Shown in pieces: positions 38,905-47,569 of a DNA stretch of 64,000 nt. Every line of letters starts with the position of its first letter. The first letter of the stretch is position 1. Source of the stretch: Mucilaginibacter yixingensis (GTDB lineage: Bacteria; Bacteroidota; Bacteroidia; Sphingobacteriales; Sphingobacteriaceae); the NCBI RefSeq assembly GCF_041080815.1, contig NZ_CP160205.1, positions 1,116,001-1,180,000 on the forward strand, in the 5' to 3' direction. The translations under genes were made by a program, and so were the position numbers. The notes under the pieces are model-generated. The model made no database searches. It had not been told where the DNA came from and saw only the letters and a program-made list of their open reading frames with translations.

Positions 38905-39297
38905 ATGAAAAAAACATTGACCATCCTGATCGCTTTCATCGCCATCATTACAACATCGTGTACCAAAAAATATGAGGTTACACCCAATCAAACCATCCTG
39001 ACTACAGTGCCACCCAACGCATGGAAAACAACAGACGGCGGCAAGACTTATTCTGCCACTGTTAACATGCCAGAGATTGACGGCTATTTCAATCAGAACG
39101 GAGCTGTGCTGGTTTATGGTAACTTTGGTAATAACACCTGGGAGCAGTTTCCTGAGGTTTATCAGGGTGTGGCGTATAGCTTTTCGCACACCATAGGGTC
39201 ATTAGAGATTGATATCCAAAACTCAAATGGTACCAGCACCATTACGGCGCCAACAGCCGCGTTTGGTTTGAAGGTGGTTTTGGTAGATTCTCAGTAA
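38905..39297 (+). CDS. small lipoprotein
   Basis: A 130-residue protein with a signal peptide and lipobox (IAIITTSC, Cys19). The mature part is rich in Thr, Asn and aromatic residues with a beta-rich pattern (WKTTDGGKTYSATVNMPEI, DGYFNQNGAVLVYG, LEIDIQNSNGTSTI). It resembles small Bacteroidota lipoproteins of unknown function. The gene stands alone, with a good terminator. Confidence 0.75.
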   Translation: MKKTLTILIAFIAIITTSCTKKYEVTPNQTILTTVPPNAWKTTDGGKTYSATVNMPEIDGYFNQNGAVLVYGNFGNNTWEQFPEVYQGVAYSFSHTIGSLEIDIQNSNGTSTITAPTAAFGLKVVLVDSQ

Positions 39298-39310
39298 CCG
39301 GCAAACACGT

Positions 39311-39354
39311 TAAAGCAAAGGGGCAGGTAAGATATTACCTGCCCCTTTGCTTTA
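39311..39354. terminator. bidirectional terminator
   Basis: TAAAGCAAAGGGGCAGGTAA / TTACCTGCCCCTTTGCTTTA, 20-bp perfect stem with a 4-base loop, between the convergent genes at 38905 and 39360. Confidence 0.9.
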
Positions 39355-39359
39355 TAGAA

Positions 39360-39554
39360 TTAATCCTCGCGGCGGGAGGTTTCTGGTTGATGGATGTGTT
39401 CGAGTACGCCATATTCATTAACGGCATATTCAGAAAGTTCAATATCCGTGTGTTTGATAACAACTACAGCTTTTTTCTTTGGTTTGATGGATGCGAACAG
39501 GGGGGCAATCAGTAAGGCAAGTAGCCCTGAAATTTCAATAAATACAAGTTTCAT
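39360..39554 (-). CDS. 64-aa membrane protein
   Basis: A small protein with one N-terminal hydrophobic segment (residues 3-22, FIEISGLLALLIAPLFA) and a basic KPKKK stretch, followed by a polar tail rich in Glu and His. No family is recognised. Support: an open frame bounded by a convergent terminator and a TATATTTG box about 105 bases upstream on the minus strand (39659-39666). Confidence 0.5.
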   Translation of the reverse strand: MKLVFIEISGLLALLIAPLFASIKPKKKAVVVIKHTDIELSEYAVNEYGVLEHIHQPETSRRED

Positions 39555-39685
39555 TACGGCAGAATTAAAATGAGTACCAGATTTGGTTTTAATTGAGCTT
39601 GCTGTGGTGCACGGCTATACAGGGCCGCATTTAGCAGATAGAAATGAAACGATTGCTGCAAATATAAAGCATTTTTATACACGCA

Positions 39686-39725
39686 TAAAAAAAGAGCGGC
39701 AAAGTTTTTAACACTTTGCCGCTCT
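39686..39725 (-). terminator. yajQ terminator
   Basis: AGAGCGGCAAAGT / ACTTTGCCGCTCT, 13-bp perfect stem; on the minus strand it is followed by seven T. It lies 36 bases after the yajQ stop codon. Confidence 0.88.
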
Positions 39726-39760
39726 CTTATCTTTTGAGGTTGATGCCTGCTAAAATGGTA

Positions 39761-40252
39761 TCAGGCGCGCATGTTAATGTATTGCAGTGGTTGGCCAAAA
39801 TCGTCTTTACGGCACACGGCTATCACGGCCTGCAGATCATCAATCTTTTTGCCTTGTACACGCACCTGGTCGTCCATAATAGATGCCTGTACTTTCAGTC
39901 CGCTGTCTTTAATGGCTTTAACTATCTTTTTGGCAACTTCTTTATCAATACCTTCTTTCACTTTGATCTCTTTACGGATCATGTTGCCCGATGCATAGTG
40001 CTCTTTGCCAAAGTCAAGCGCGTTGGCATCCAGGCCTTGCTTAACCATACGGCTGATGATAGAATCGGTAATGGCTTTAAGGCGCATATCGTTTTCAGTC
40101 ACGATGGTCAGCTCGTTGGTTTTTTTATCCAGGTCAACCGTGCTTTTTGAGTCGTTAAAATCAAAACGGTTCAGTATTTCTTTCTTGGCGTTGTTGATGG
40201 CATTGTCCAGCGTTTGGCCGTCAATTTTACTTACAATATCAAATGAGGGCAT
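39761..40252 (-). CDS. yajQ: YajQ family protein
   Basis: A 163-residue YajQ/DUF520 protein. The opening MPSFDIVSKIDGQTLDNAIN and the closing KKIDDLQAVIAVCRK and QYINMRA are classic. Family members bind nucleotides, and the Xanthomonas member binds cyclic di-GMP; whether this one does is unknown. Single gene, with a TACCTTTG box at 40275-40282 and a terminator downstream. Confidence 0.94.
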   Translation of the reverse strand: MPSFDIVSKIDGQTLDNAINNAKKEILNRFDFNDSKSTVDLDKKTNELTIVTENDMRLKAITDSIISRMVKQGLDANALDFGKEHYASGNMIRKEIKVKEGIDKEVAKKIVKAIKDSGLKVQASIMDDQVRVQGKKIDDLQAVIAVCRKDDFGQPLQYINMRA

Positions 40253-40274
40253 AATTTCAGGTTTTGTGTGTTTG

Positions 40275-40282
40275 CAAAGGTA
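40275..40282 (-). promoter_or_regulatory. -7 box of the yajQ promoter
   Basis: TACCTTTG on the minus strand, exact TAnnTTTG match, 22 bases before the yajQ start. Confidence 0.55.
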
Positions 40283-40395
40283 GTTGATTAAGTTGGATTA
40301 TGTGAATAGTTGATTAAGTGAGTAGTTACAGATTCAATTGATCAAAATAATGTCAACTACTCACTTCAATCAACACAATCAACCACTCACAAATG
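40283..40395. repeat. AT-rich GTTGATTAAG-type inverted repeat
   Basis: Left half repeats AGTTGATTAAG twice (GTTGGATT and GTGAGTAGTT follow); right half reads CAACTACTCACTTCAATCAAC and AATCAACCACTCAC. Same family as in the rRNA spacer (3071-3155). Confidence 0.7.
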
Positions 40396-40467
40396 TTAAA
40401 GAAACCATTAACTTAATATTATCTTAACAAATAAATTGGCAGTTTTGTCCATGGGCATTGCGCCCGA

Positions 40468-40475
40468 TACTTTTC
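40468..40475 (+). promoter_or_regulatory. -7-like box just before ppk1
   Basis: TACTTTTC (7 of 8 to TAnnTTTG), with TTG 20 bases upstream (40445-40447). It ends 4 bases before the ppk1 ATG, so the transcript would be leaderless. Confidence 0.4.
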
Positions 40476-40479
40476 GTCT

Positions 40480-42528
40480 ATGCCTCATCAACGCTTACCT
40501 CTAATTAACAGGGAGATTAGTTGGCTCTATTTTAATGACCGTGTGCTGCAGGAAGCGGCCGACCCCACTGTGCCTTTAATTGACCGTGTGCGTTTCCTGG
40601 CCATCTTCTCATCAAACCTGGATGAGTTTTACCGTGTGCGTGTGGCTACGCTGAGCCGTTTAGCCAACTTGAACGAGAAGGCTAAAGAGGTACTGGGCTA
40701 TAATCCTAAAAAGCTGCTGACGCAGATTAAATCGCTGGTGGTAAAGCAGGAGCAGAAGTTTAATAACCTGTATGAGAATATTATTGTTAAGCAACTGGCC
40801 GAAGAGAAGATATTTTTGCTGAATGACAAGCAGTTGAACGTTACCCGTGGTGTGTTTGTTAAAAACTACTTCCGCGAGAAACTGCTGGCCACGCTGGTGC
40901 CCATTATGCTTGACCCAGCCATGCCGCTGCCCGAACTGCGCGACCGTGCCATTTACTTTTTTGTTAAGCTGACCAAGAACAGAAAGAGCAAACTGGCGCT
41001 GATTGAAATTCCAGACAATCTTTCGCGTTTCCTGGTACTGCCTGAGACAAACAACCTGAAGTTCATCATCCTGTTGGATGACATTATACGTTATAACCTC
41101 GAAGATATCTTCTTCATTTTTGATCATGATGCCATTGAGGCCTACTCTGTACAGCTTACCCGCGATGCAGAGCTTGACCTGGATCAGCAGGTGAGCGAGA
41201 AGTTTATTGATACCCTGGCCAAGAGCTTGCAAAAGCGCAAAAAAGGTAAGCCCATGCGTTTGCAATATGACGCCGAGATGCCGGAGGATATGGTGCAATA
41301 TATGGTAGGCAAAATGGGCTTGAATAAAGAAAGCCTGATTGCCAGCAGCCGTTACCAGAACTTTAAAGATTTTATCAAATTCCCCAACGTCGGTCGCCCG
41401 GAGTTGGAGTATACCCGTTATCCTGCTTTACCGGTAGACGATTTGTCGTTCGGCAAAAGCTTGATGAATACCATTGCCAAGAAGGACTGCCTGATCAGCA
41501 CGCCATATCAGTCGTTTGATTATGTGATCCACTTTTTGCGCGAAGCAGCCATCGATCCAAAAGTAAAAGAGATCAGCATTTCAGTTTATCGCCTGGCCGA
41601 AAACTCAAGGGTAGTGCACGCGTTGATTAATGCTGCCCGTAACGGTAAAAAGGTGAATTGCCTGGTAGAGCTGCGTGCCCGTTTTGATGAGCAGAATAAC
41701 ATTTTCTGGAGTAACCGCATGGAAGAGGGTGGTGTACGGGTAATTTACGGTATTCCCGGTTACAAGGTACACTCAAAAATATGCCTGGTTACCCGGGTAG
41801 AGAAAGGTAAGCATGTGCATTATGCGGCCCTCTCAACCGGTAACTTTAACGAGAAAACGGCCCAGATTTATGCCGATCATACCCTGCTTACCCGTAGCCG
41901 CCGTTTAACCGGCGACTTGGTGAACGTGTTTAAATCACTGAACCGTGGGATGTTGCCACGCGGGTTGAAGCACCTGATTGTATCGCCTATTGATTCTCGC
42001 CCTGCCTTGTATAAATTGATCGATAACGAGATGAAGAATGCCAAGGAAGGTAAAGAAGCCTACATGGTGTTAAAAATGAATAGTTTGGCTGATGAAGAGA
42101 TGATTGCTAAACTATACCAGGCCAGTAATGCAGGTGTAAAAATTGAATTGATTGTGCGCGGCATGTGTTGCCTGGTGCCCGGGGTGAAAGATTATAGCGA
42201 GAACATCACCGTTATTAGCATTGTAGATAAATACCTGGAGCATGCCCGTGTGCTGATTTTCTGTAACGACGGTGATGAGTTGATCTATCTTACCTCTGCC
42301 GATTACATGACCCGTAATATTGATAATAGGGTAGAAGTTGGTTTCCCGATCTATGATCCTGATCTGAAAAAAGAGATTCGCGAGATTATCGACATTCAGT
42401 TGATGGATAATACCAAGGCGCGCGAGATTAACGCCAGCAACAACAACAAATACCACAAAACCGATTCGGACACGCCGAACCGGTCGCAGATAGATATTTA
42501 CAATTACCTCAAATACAAAAACAAATAA
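40480..42528 (+). CDS. ppk1: polyphosphate kinase 1
   Basis: A 682-residue PPK1 that polymerises inorganic polyphosphate from ATP through a phosphohistidine intermediate. The N-terminal block LINREISWLYFNDRVLQEA and the SSNLDEFYRVRV helix are typical. The active-site His431 is in GYKVHSKICLV, and a second conserved His467 is in YADHTLLT. The C-terminal phospholipase-D-like part is complete. It is followed after one base by ppx, so synthesis and breakdown of polyphosphate are encoded together. Confidence 0.96.
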   Translation: MPHQRLPLINREISWLYFNDRVLQEAADPTVPLIDRVRFLAIFSSNLDEFYRVRVATLSRLANLNEKAKEVLGYNPKKLLTQIKSLVVKQEQKFNNLYENIIVKQLAEEKIFLLNDKQLNVTRGVFVKNYFREKLLATLVPIMLDPAMPLPELRDRAIYFFVKLTKNRKSKLALIEIPDNLSRFLVLPETNNLKFIILLDDIIRYNLEDIFFIFDHDAIEAYSVQLTRDAELDLDQQVSEKFIDTLAKSLQKRKKGKPMRLQYDAEMPEDMVQYMVGKMGLNKESLIASSRYQNFKDFIKFPNVGRPELEYTRYPALPVDDLSFGKSLMNTIAKKDCLISTPYQSFDYVIHFLREAAIDPKVKEISISVYRLAENSRVVHALINAARNGKKVNCLVELRARFDEQNNIFWSNRMEEGGVRVIYGIPGYKVHSKICLVTRVEKGKHVHYAALSTGNFNEKTAQIYADHTLLTRSRRLTGDLVNVFKSLNRGMLPRGLKHLIVSPIDSRPALYKLIDNEMKNAKEGKEAYMVLKMNSLADEEMIAKLYQASNAGVKIELIVRGMCCLVPGVKDYSENITVISIVDKYLEHARVLIFCNDGDELIYLTSADYMTRNIDNRVEVGFPIYDPDLKKEIREIIDIQLMDNTKAREINASNNNKYHKTDSDTPNRSQIDIYNYLKYKNK

Positions 42529-42529
42529 A

Positions 42530-43417
42530 TTGAGATACGCAGCGATAGATATTGGCTCGAATGCTGTCAGGCTGTTGATAGCTGATATTAAAGAAACCAA
42601 CGGAACCGTAACCTTTAAAAAGAATACGCTGGTGCGCGTACCTCTGCGCCTGGGTGATGATGCCTTTTTAAACCAGCATATATCAGAGCGCAAAGCTGCC
42701 GATCTGGTAAAAACCATGTCGGCCTTTAAAAACCTGATGGATGTTTATCGGGTGAATGATTATATGGCCTGCGCCACATCGGCCATGCGCGAGGCCCAAA
42801 ATGGGCAGGATATTGTGCGCACCATTAAAACTGAGGCAGATATTAACCTGGAGATTGTTCGTGGCGAAACCGAGGCTAACATTATTTACTCCAGCCACGT
42901 AGAGCAAAATATTGATAAAAGCAAAAGCTATCTTTATGTAGACGTTGGCGGCGGCAGCACCGAGCTTTCGTTATTTTCTGAGGGCGAGCTGGTGGCGTCA
43001 CAATCATTTAACATCGGTACCATACGTATTCTGGATAACCAGGATAAGGACGAGACCTGGGAGGAGATGAAAGAGTTTTTGCGCATCCACACACGCAGGT
43101 TTAAAACCCTTTCTGGCATTGGTACAGGCGGCAATATTAACAAATTGTATCGTTTGGCCGAGGAGAAAGAAGGCGCACCAATGTCATTCACCAAACTGAA
43201 AAGTTTATACAGCTACCTTAACTCATTTTCGTTAAAAGAACGCATTAACGTGCTGGGGCTCAATCAGGATCGTGCTGACGTAATTATCCCGGCATGCGAA
43301 ATTTACCTGAGTGTTTTGAAGTGGGCAGGCATCAAAAGCATTTATGTGCCAAGCGTAGGTATGGTAGACGGAATTATCCAGACGCTGATAGAAAAGAACT
43401 TTTCAGCCGGTAATTAA
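42530..43417 (+). CDS. ppx: exopolyphosphatase, Ppx/GppA family
   Basis: A 295-residue member of the Ppx/GppA phosphatase family (ASKHA fold). Phosphate-binding loops are AIDIGSNAVRLLI and VDVGGGSTELSLF; the catalytic Glu is in the VRGETEANI segment. It is the short single-module form without the C-terminal HD-like part of E. coli Ppx. The start is TTG at 42530; the family sequence begins right there, and no ATG is possible. Tight coupling to ppk1. Confidence 0.92.
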   Translation: MRYAAIDIGSNAVRLLIADIKETNGTVTFKKNTLVRVPLRLGDDAFLNQHISERKAADLVKTMSAFKNLMDVYRVNDYMACATSAMREAQNGQDIVRTIKTEADINLEIVRGETEANIIYSSHVEQNIDKSKSYLYVDVGGGSTELSLFSEGELVASQSFNIGTIRILDNQDKDETWEEMKEFLRIHTRRFKTLSGIGTGGNINKLYRLAEEKEGAPMSFTKLKSLYSYLNSFSLKERINVLGLNQDRADVIIPACEIYLSVLKWAGIKSIYVPSVGMVDGIIQTLIEKNFSAGN

Positions 43418-43458
43418 AAATTTCGTAAAATTCTTGTTAAAAAACAAAACACTTTTAT

Positions 43459-43466
43459 TACATTTG
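43459..43466 (+). promoter_or_regulatory. -7 box of a possible small RNA
   Basis: TACATTTG, exact TAnnTTTG match, with a TTG (43434-43436) 22 bases upstream. It lies 42 bases after ppx and points to 43473 as a start. Confidence 0.45.
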
Positions 43467-43472
43467 TAATGC

Positions 43473-43539
43473 CCTCTCATAGGGTATGTTTTTCATAGGT
43501 AGATGTAGGGTCGAGTACGAAAGTAATCGACCCTTTTTT
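43473..43539 (+). ncRNA. candidate small RNA between ppx and ubiX
   Basis: A short unit with a promoter box at 43459-43466, a small hairpin CCCT/AGGG at 43473-43484, and an intrinsic terminator (GGGTCGA / TCGACCC, 43508-43533, plus six T). The terminator could belong to ppx alone. An overlapping 38-codon ORF (43486-43602) with a hydrophobic tail (FFVLWGFAFIIVICAMFW) is the competing reading. Confidence 0.35.
43508..43539 (+). terminator. terminator after ppx
   Basis: GGGTCGA / TCGACCC with a 12-base loop and a run of six T. Confidence 0.7.
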
Positions 43540-43686
43540 GTGCTTTGGGGTTTCGCTTTCATCATCGTTATCTGCGCTATGTTTTGGTTAATAACGGCAT
43601 AATTTAACATCTGGTACATATTCAGGCTTGAAATTTATTCTTTAGCTAAAGTTTTACTGTTTACTTTTAACTTTTTAATTCTCACT

Positions 43687-44253
43687 ATGGGCAGAAAAAT
43701 TGTTATAGCCATTACCGGCGCCAGCGGTTCTATTTACGCCAAGCTACTATTACAGCAACTGAGTCAAATGCAAAACCAGGTGGCAGAAGTAGCGGTGGTA
43801 ATGAGTGACAATGCCCGTACCGTTTGGCAATATGAGCTGGGTGATGATACCTACAACCAGCTACCTTTTAAATTTTACGCCAAGAGCGACTTTATGGCGC
43901 CCTTTGCCTCTGGCTCGGCACGTTTTGATACCATGGTGGTGGTTCCTTGTTCTATGGGCACCATGGGCCGCATAGCCGCCGGCACCAGCGACGACTTGAT
44001 TACCCGTGCCGCAGACGTGATTTTGAAAGAGCGCCGCAAACTGATTCTGGTAGCACGCGATACGCCTTTTAATCTCATCCACATCCGCAATATGGCCACG
44101 GTAACTGAGGCCGGCGGTATCATTTGTCCGGCCATTCCATCATTCTACAGTCTCCCTAAAACCATCGAAGAACTTGCCATGACGGTTGTGAACCGGGTAA
44201 TTAGCCTGATGGGGTTGGAGAATGATAGTTATGAGTGGGGGGGTGAGGGATAG
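43687..44253 (+). CDS. ubiX: flavin prenyltransferase UbiX
   Basis: A 188-residue UbiX/Pad1-like flavoprotein that attaches a dimethylallyl group to FMN to make prenylated FMN for UbiD-type decarboxylases. Signatures are IAITGASGSIYAKLL, VVVPCSMGTMGRIAAGTSDDLITRAADV and LILVARDTPFNLIHIRNM. No ubiD is in the window. It is a single gene. Downstream, at 44318-44348, a perfect 14-bp hairpin (ATTTTCAATTAGTT / AACTAATTGAAAAT) could end its transcript. Confidence 0.94.
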   Translation: MGRKIVIAITGASGSIYAKLLLQQLSQMQNQVAEVAVVMSDNARTVWQYELGDDTYNQLPFKFYAKSDFMAPFASGSARFDTMVVVPCSMGTMGRIAAGTSDDLITRAADVILKERRKLILVARDTPFNLIHIRNMATVTEAGGIICPAIPSFYSLPKTIEELAMTVVNRVISLMGLENDSYEWGGEG

Positions 44254-44317
44254 CTGATATAATTCCAGTGGGAAATTTTTCCAGTTTAGTTCGATGGATT
44301 TTATTTAAAAGTATTTG

Positions 44318-44348
44318 ATTTTCAATTAGTTAAAAACTAATTGAAAAT
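44318..44348. other. perfect hairpin between ubiX and the receptor promoter
   Basis: 14-bp perfect stem with a 3-base loop, ending 5 bases upstream of the TTG element of the receptor promoter. It may be a weak terminator for ubiX or a protein-binding site. Confidence 0.5.
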
Positions 44349-44353
44349 ATTTC

Positions 44354-44383
44354 TTGTACTCCTTAGCATTTTGTCTACTTTTG
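44354..44383 (+). promoter_or_regulatory. consensus promoter of the TonB receptor with overlapping dyad
   Basis: TTG (44354-44356), exactly 19 bases, then TACTTTTG (44376-44383): a full match to TTG-N19-TAnnTTTG. An inverted pair TGTCTAC (44372-44378) and GTAGACA (44397-44403) overlaps the -7 box and the predicted start, so a repressor could bind there. Confidence 0.75.
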
Positions 44384-44412
44384 TACTACTAAATCGGTAG
44401 ACATTATATAGA

Positions 44413-44454
44413 ATGAAACAAATTTTTACTTTCCCCATGTGCTGCTGTTGCTGA
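44413..44454 (+). CDS. 13-aa leader peptide ending in four cysteines
   Basis: ATG at 44413 encodes MKQIFTFPMCCCC and then stops. It lies about 25 bases after the predicted transcription start and 61 bases before the TonB receptor ORF. Runs of one codon in a short leader are typical of attenuators that sense an amino acid. No clear antiterminator/terminator pair is visible in 44455-44515, so the mechanism is open. Confidence 0.5.
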   Translation: MKQIFTFPMCCCC

Positions 44455-44515
44455 ATAATGCCCCACAGATCAGTTAACAGATATAATCACAATTAATACC
44501 ATACCCTTCTTATTC

Positions 44516-47467
44516 ATGAAAATTTTTAAAAACAATCGTAGTATTGCTTTACTCTTTTTTGTCTTCGCACCACTGTTCAGCTTTGCGCAGTTGAACGGCT
44601 CATACATTTTGAGTGGTAAAATTGTGGACGATAAGCAAGAAGCTATTATAGGTGCTACCATTGCCATTAAAGGCACCACCCATGGTACCAGTACAGACAC
44701 CGCCGGTAAGTTCCATTTAACTACCAGCGCTAAATTGCCTTACACGTTGGTGTTCTCGGCAGTAGGTTACCAAACACAAGAGTTTTTGATTAAAAACACT
44801 ACAGATCCGCTTAATATCCGCCTTTCTCAGCAATCACTGTTGATCAATGAGGTAGTAGTTACCGCATCGCGCAGGGAAGAAAAGCTGATGAAATCGCCGG
44901 TAGCTATTGAGAAGCTGGATATCCGCTCATTGAAGCAATCGCCTGGTCCAAGCTTTTATGATGCTTTGGAGAATGTAAAAGGCGTGCAAATGACCACCAC
45001 CAGCTTAACGCTTAAAGTGCCAAACACCCGTGGTTTTAACAGCCCGAACAACTTCCGTTTTATGCAGTTGACTGATGGGGTAGATATGCAGTCGGCCACA
45101 TTAGGTGTGCCACTGGGTAATGCTATTGGTCCGACTGAATTGGACGTTGCCAGTATAGAGATTACTCCGGGAGCTGCGGCCGCCCTTTACGGCACCAACG
45201 CACTGAACGGCCTGGCCAACTTAACTACTAAAGATCCATTTAAATATCAGGGATTAAGCTTTTACCACCGCACAGGTGCCAACCACGTAGATGGTATTGG
45301 TGTGCGCCCGAGCATTATTACAGAGGATGCCTTCCGTTATGCCAAGGCGTTCAATGATAAATTTGCCTTCAAAGTAAACTTTAGCTACATGCAGGGACAG
45401 GATTGGCAGTCTAACACCATTGCCGACCAAAATCCGCAGAACCTGAAAACCGCTAACCCGGCTTATCCTGAACTGACAGGTGCAGCCAACGCAGCTTACG
45501 ACGGCTGGAACAAATATGGCGATGACGCCCTGGCCGGCAGTAACACTGTAGTAATTAAAGGCATCACTGTTAACGGCGTTGCCCGCCCTAACCTGTTGGT
45601 GGCCCGTACTGGCTACAACGAGGTTGACCTGGTTGACCCTAAAGTAGCCAACCTTAAATTTGACGGTACTTTCTCTTACAAACTTAACCCTACAACTACA
45701 CTTTCTTACGCATACCGCTACGGCCGTATGGATGGCGTTTTTCAACGCGGTAACAAAATATCGTTGAACGGCGCTACCGTGCAGAATCACAAACTGGAGT
45801 TGGTGGGCAAAACCTTCCAGGTACGTGCGTATGAGTCTATTGAAAACACCGGTAACTCTTACAACGTAAAGCCACTGGCAGATAACCTGGATTTGAACCA
45901 CGCCAGCAACTCGGCCTGGGGTACGCTTTACAAAAACGCGCTGGATGCCTACGCTTCATCACACGGTGGTTTAACGTCGGCTAACCTGGCTGCAGCAACT
46001 ATTGCTGCGCGTACTGCGGCTGATGCGGGTAGGGTAGAACCGGGTACTGCTGCGTTTAACGATTTGAAAAAGACGATCATCGGTATCAATAACTGGGATA
46101 TCAAATCGGCCCAGATTCCTGATGCTCCGGTAACCGGTGGTGCAGCTTTGATCCAAAGAAGCCACATGTACAATGCCGAGGCGCAGTGGGACCTGACCAG
46201 CAAAGTGAAAATATTTGACCTGTTGGTAGGGGCCGATACGCGCATCTATCAGATCATCCCTGACGGTAATAACTTTGTAGACTTTAGCCGCCCGATTGCT
46301 GATCGTAATAAGGAGTTGCCTGACGGTACTTTTGGTAAAGATGTTTTGTACAAAAAATACGGCGGTTTTGCCCAGGTAACCAAAACTTTCTTTGACGAAA
46401 AACTGAAACTGTTCGGTTCTATCCGCGGCGATTATAACCCATATTTCGATCCGAAGTTTACCCCGCGTTTGGCAGCTGTATACTCGCCGACCGAGCAGCA
46501 TAACTTCCGTTTCACCTTCCAGAACGGCTACCGTTTCCCGTCGTTGTTCGAAGCCTTGTCTTATGTTAACAACGGTCGCGTAAAACGTGTGGGTAGCTTG
46601 CCATTTATTAATGATGGTTTGGGTTATCTGAACAACAGCTACACCCAAACATCAGTAGCTAACTTTAATGCTGCTGTTAACGCAGCACCGGGTGCGGCCA
46701 GCGGTACAGATGCTACAGCACTGGCTAACCGTGGCTTACTGAAAGTAGCTAACCTGCCAGAAGCCCGTCCGGAGCAAATCACATCTTTCGAGGTGGGTTA
46801 CAAAGGCATCCTGTTTGATAACAAAGTATTTGTTGATATTGATGCCTACACCAACCGTTACAACGGTTTCTTAGGCCAGGTGCAGGTATTTGTGCCAAAC
46901 GGTACTACCGTGGGTACTGACGCCGCTGTATTATCAATGCTGGATGTTAACCGCGACCCTACAACAGGTTCGGCTAATAACGCTGCCAGCCAGGGCCAGA
47001 GCCGCTACCGTGTTTACACTAACGCGCAAAATATTTATAACAACTTTGGTTCATCTGCAGGTGTTAGCTATAACTTTTATAAGCGATATACCGTATCAGG
47101 TAACGTGAGCTTTAACAAGATGAAAGCACAAACCTCGTCAGATATTTTTGTGACTGGCTTTAACACACCAGAGTGGACCACCAATTTATCTTTCGGAAAC
47201 CGTGAGTTTATTAAAAACGTAGGTTTCAACATTGTGTACAAATGGCAGGAGGCTTACCTGTGGGAGAGCCCGCTGGTAACCGGCAAAGTGCCTGCTATCA
47301 ATACGATCGATGCGCAGGTAACACTTAAAGTGCCTGTGTACAACGCCACCTTTAAATTTGGCGGCTCAGATTTGCTGAACAAACGCTACATCCAGTACGC
47401 TGGCGGCCCAACTATCGGCGCCATCTACTACGCGTCTGTAACGCTTGACGGTCTGCTGAGTAAATAA
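44516..47467 (+). CDS. TonB-dependent outer-membrane receptor
   Basis: A 983-residue receptor for energy-driven import. Order: signal peptide (to about 25, FAQ), carboxypeptidase-like N-terminal domain (SGKIVDDKQEAIIGATIAIKG), TonB box-like region (EVVVTASRREE), plug (IEITPGAAAALYGTNALNG) and a large beta-barrel to the end (ASVTLDGLL). No SusD partner follows, so it is not a classical glycan uptake pair. The poly-cysteine leader and dyad upstream suggest regulation by cysteine or sulphur supply, which would make a sulphur compound a possible substrate; this is inference only. Confidence 0.93.
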   Translation: MKIFKNNRSIALLFFVFAPLFSFAQLNGSYILSGKIVDDKQEAIIGATIAIKGTTHGTSTDTAGKFHLTTSAKLPYTLVFSAVGYQTQEFLIKNTTDPLNIRLSQQSLLINEVVVTASRREEKLMKSPVAIEKLDIRSLKQSPGPSFYDALENVKGVQMTTTSLTLKVPNTRGFNSPNNFRFMQLTDGVDMQSATLGVPLGNAIGPTELDVASIEITPGAAAALYGTNALNGLANLTTKDPFKYQGLSFYHRTGANHVDGIGVRPSIITEDAFRYAKAFNDKFAFKVNFSYMQGQDWQSNTIADQNPQNLKTANPAYPELTGAANAAYDGWNKYGDDALAGSNTVVIKGITVNGVARPNLLVARTGYNEVDLVDPKVANLKFDGTFSYKLNPTTTLSYAYRYGRMDGVFQRGNKISLNGATVQNHKLELVGKTFQVRAYESIENTGNSYNVKPLADNLDLNHASNSAWGTLYKNALDAYASSHGGLTSANLAAATIAARTAADAGRVEPGTAAFNDLKKTIIGINNWDIKSAQIPDAPVTGGAALIQRSHMYNAEAQWDLTSKVKIFDLLVGADTRIYQIIPDGNNFVDFSRPIADRNKELPDGTFGKDVLYKKYGGFAQVTKTFFDEKLKLFGSIRGDYNPYFDPKFTPRLAAVYSPTEQHNFRFTFQNGYRFPSLFEALSYVNNGRVKRVGSLPFINDGLGYLNNSYTQTSVANFNAAVNAAPGAASGTDATALANRGLLKVANLPEARPEQITSFEVGYKGILFDNKVFVDIDAYTNRYNGFLGQVQVFVPNGTTVGTDAAVLSMLDVNRDPTTGSANNAASQGQSRYRVYTNAQNIYNNFGSSAGVSYNFYKRYTVSGNVSFNKMKAQTSSDIFVTGFNTPEWTTNLSFGNREFIKNVGFNIVYKWQEAYLWESPLVTGKVPAINTIDAQVTLKVPVYNATFKFGGSDLLNKRYIQYAGGPTIGAIYYASVTLDGLLSK

Positions 47468-47526
47468 CAAAGCACCTTCACCAAACAAATAAGGGGATAT
47501 AACTATTATTGATTCATCTTTATCCC

Positions 47527-47557
47527 AAAGGCACGGCGTTCAGCCGTGCCTTTTTTT
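47527..47557 (+). terminator. TonB receptor terminator
   Basis: AAAGGCACGGC / GCCGTGCCTTT, 11-bp perfect stem with a 5-base loop and a T-run. Confidence 0.92.
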
Positions 47558-47569
47558 GTTATAAAGAGG

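Noticed and set aside
44455..44515. A cobalamin or other riboswitch before the TonB receptor
   Set aside because: The leader is too short, and no B12-box-like or other known aptamer core was seen.
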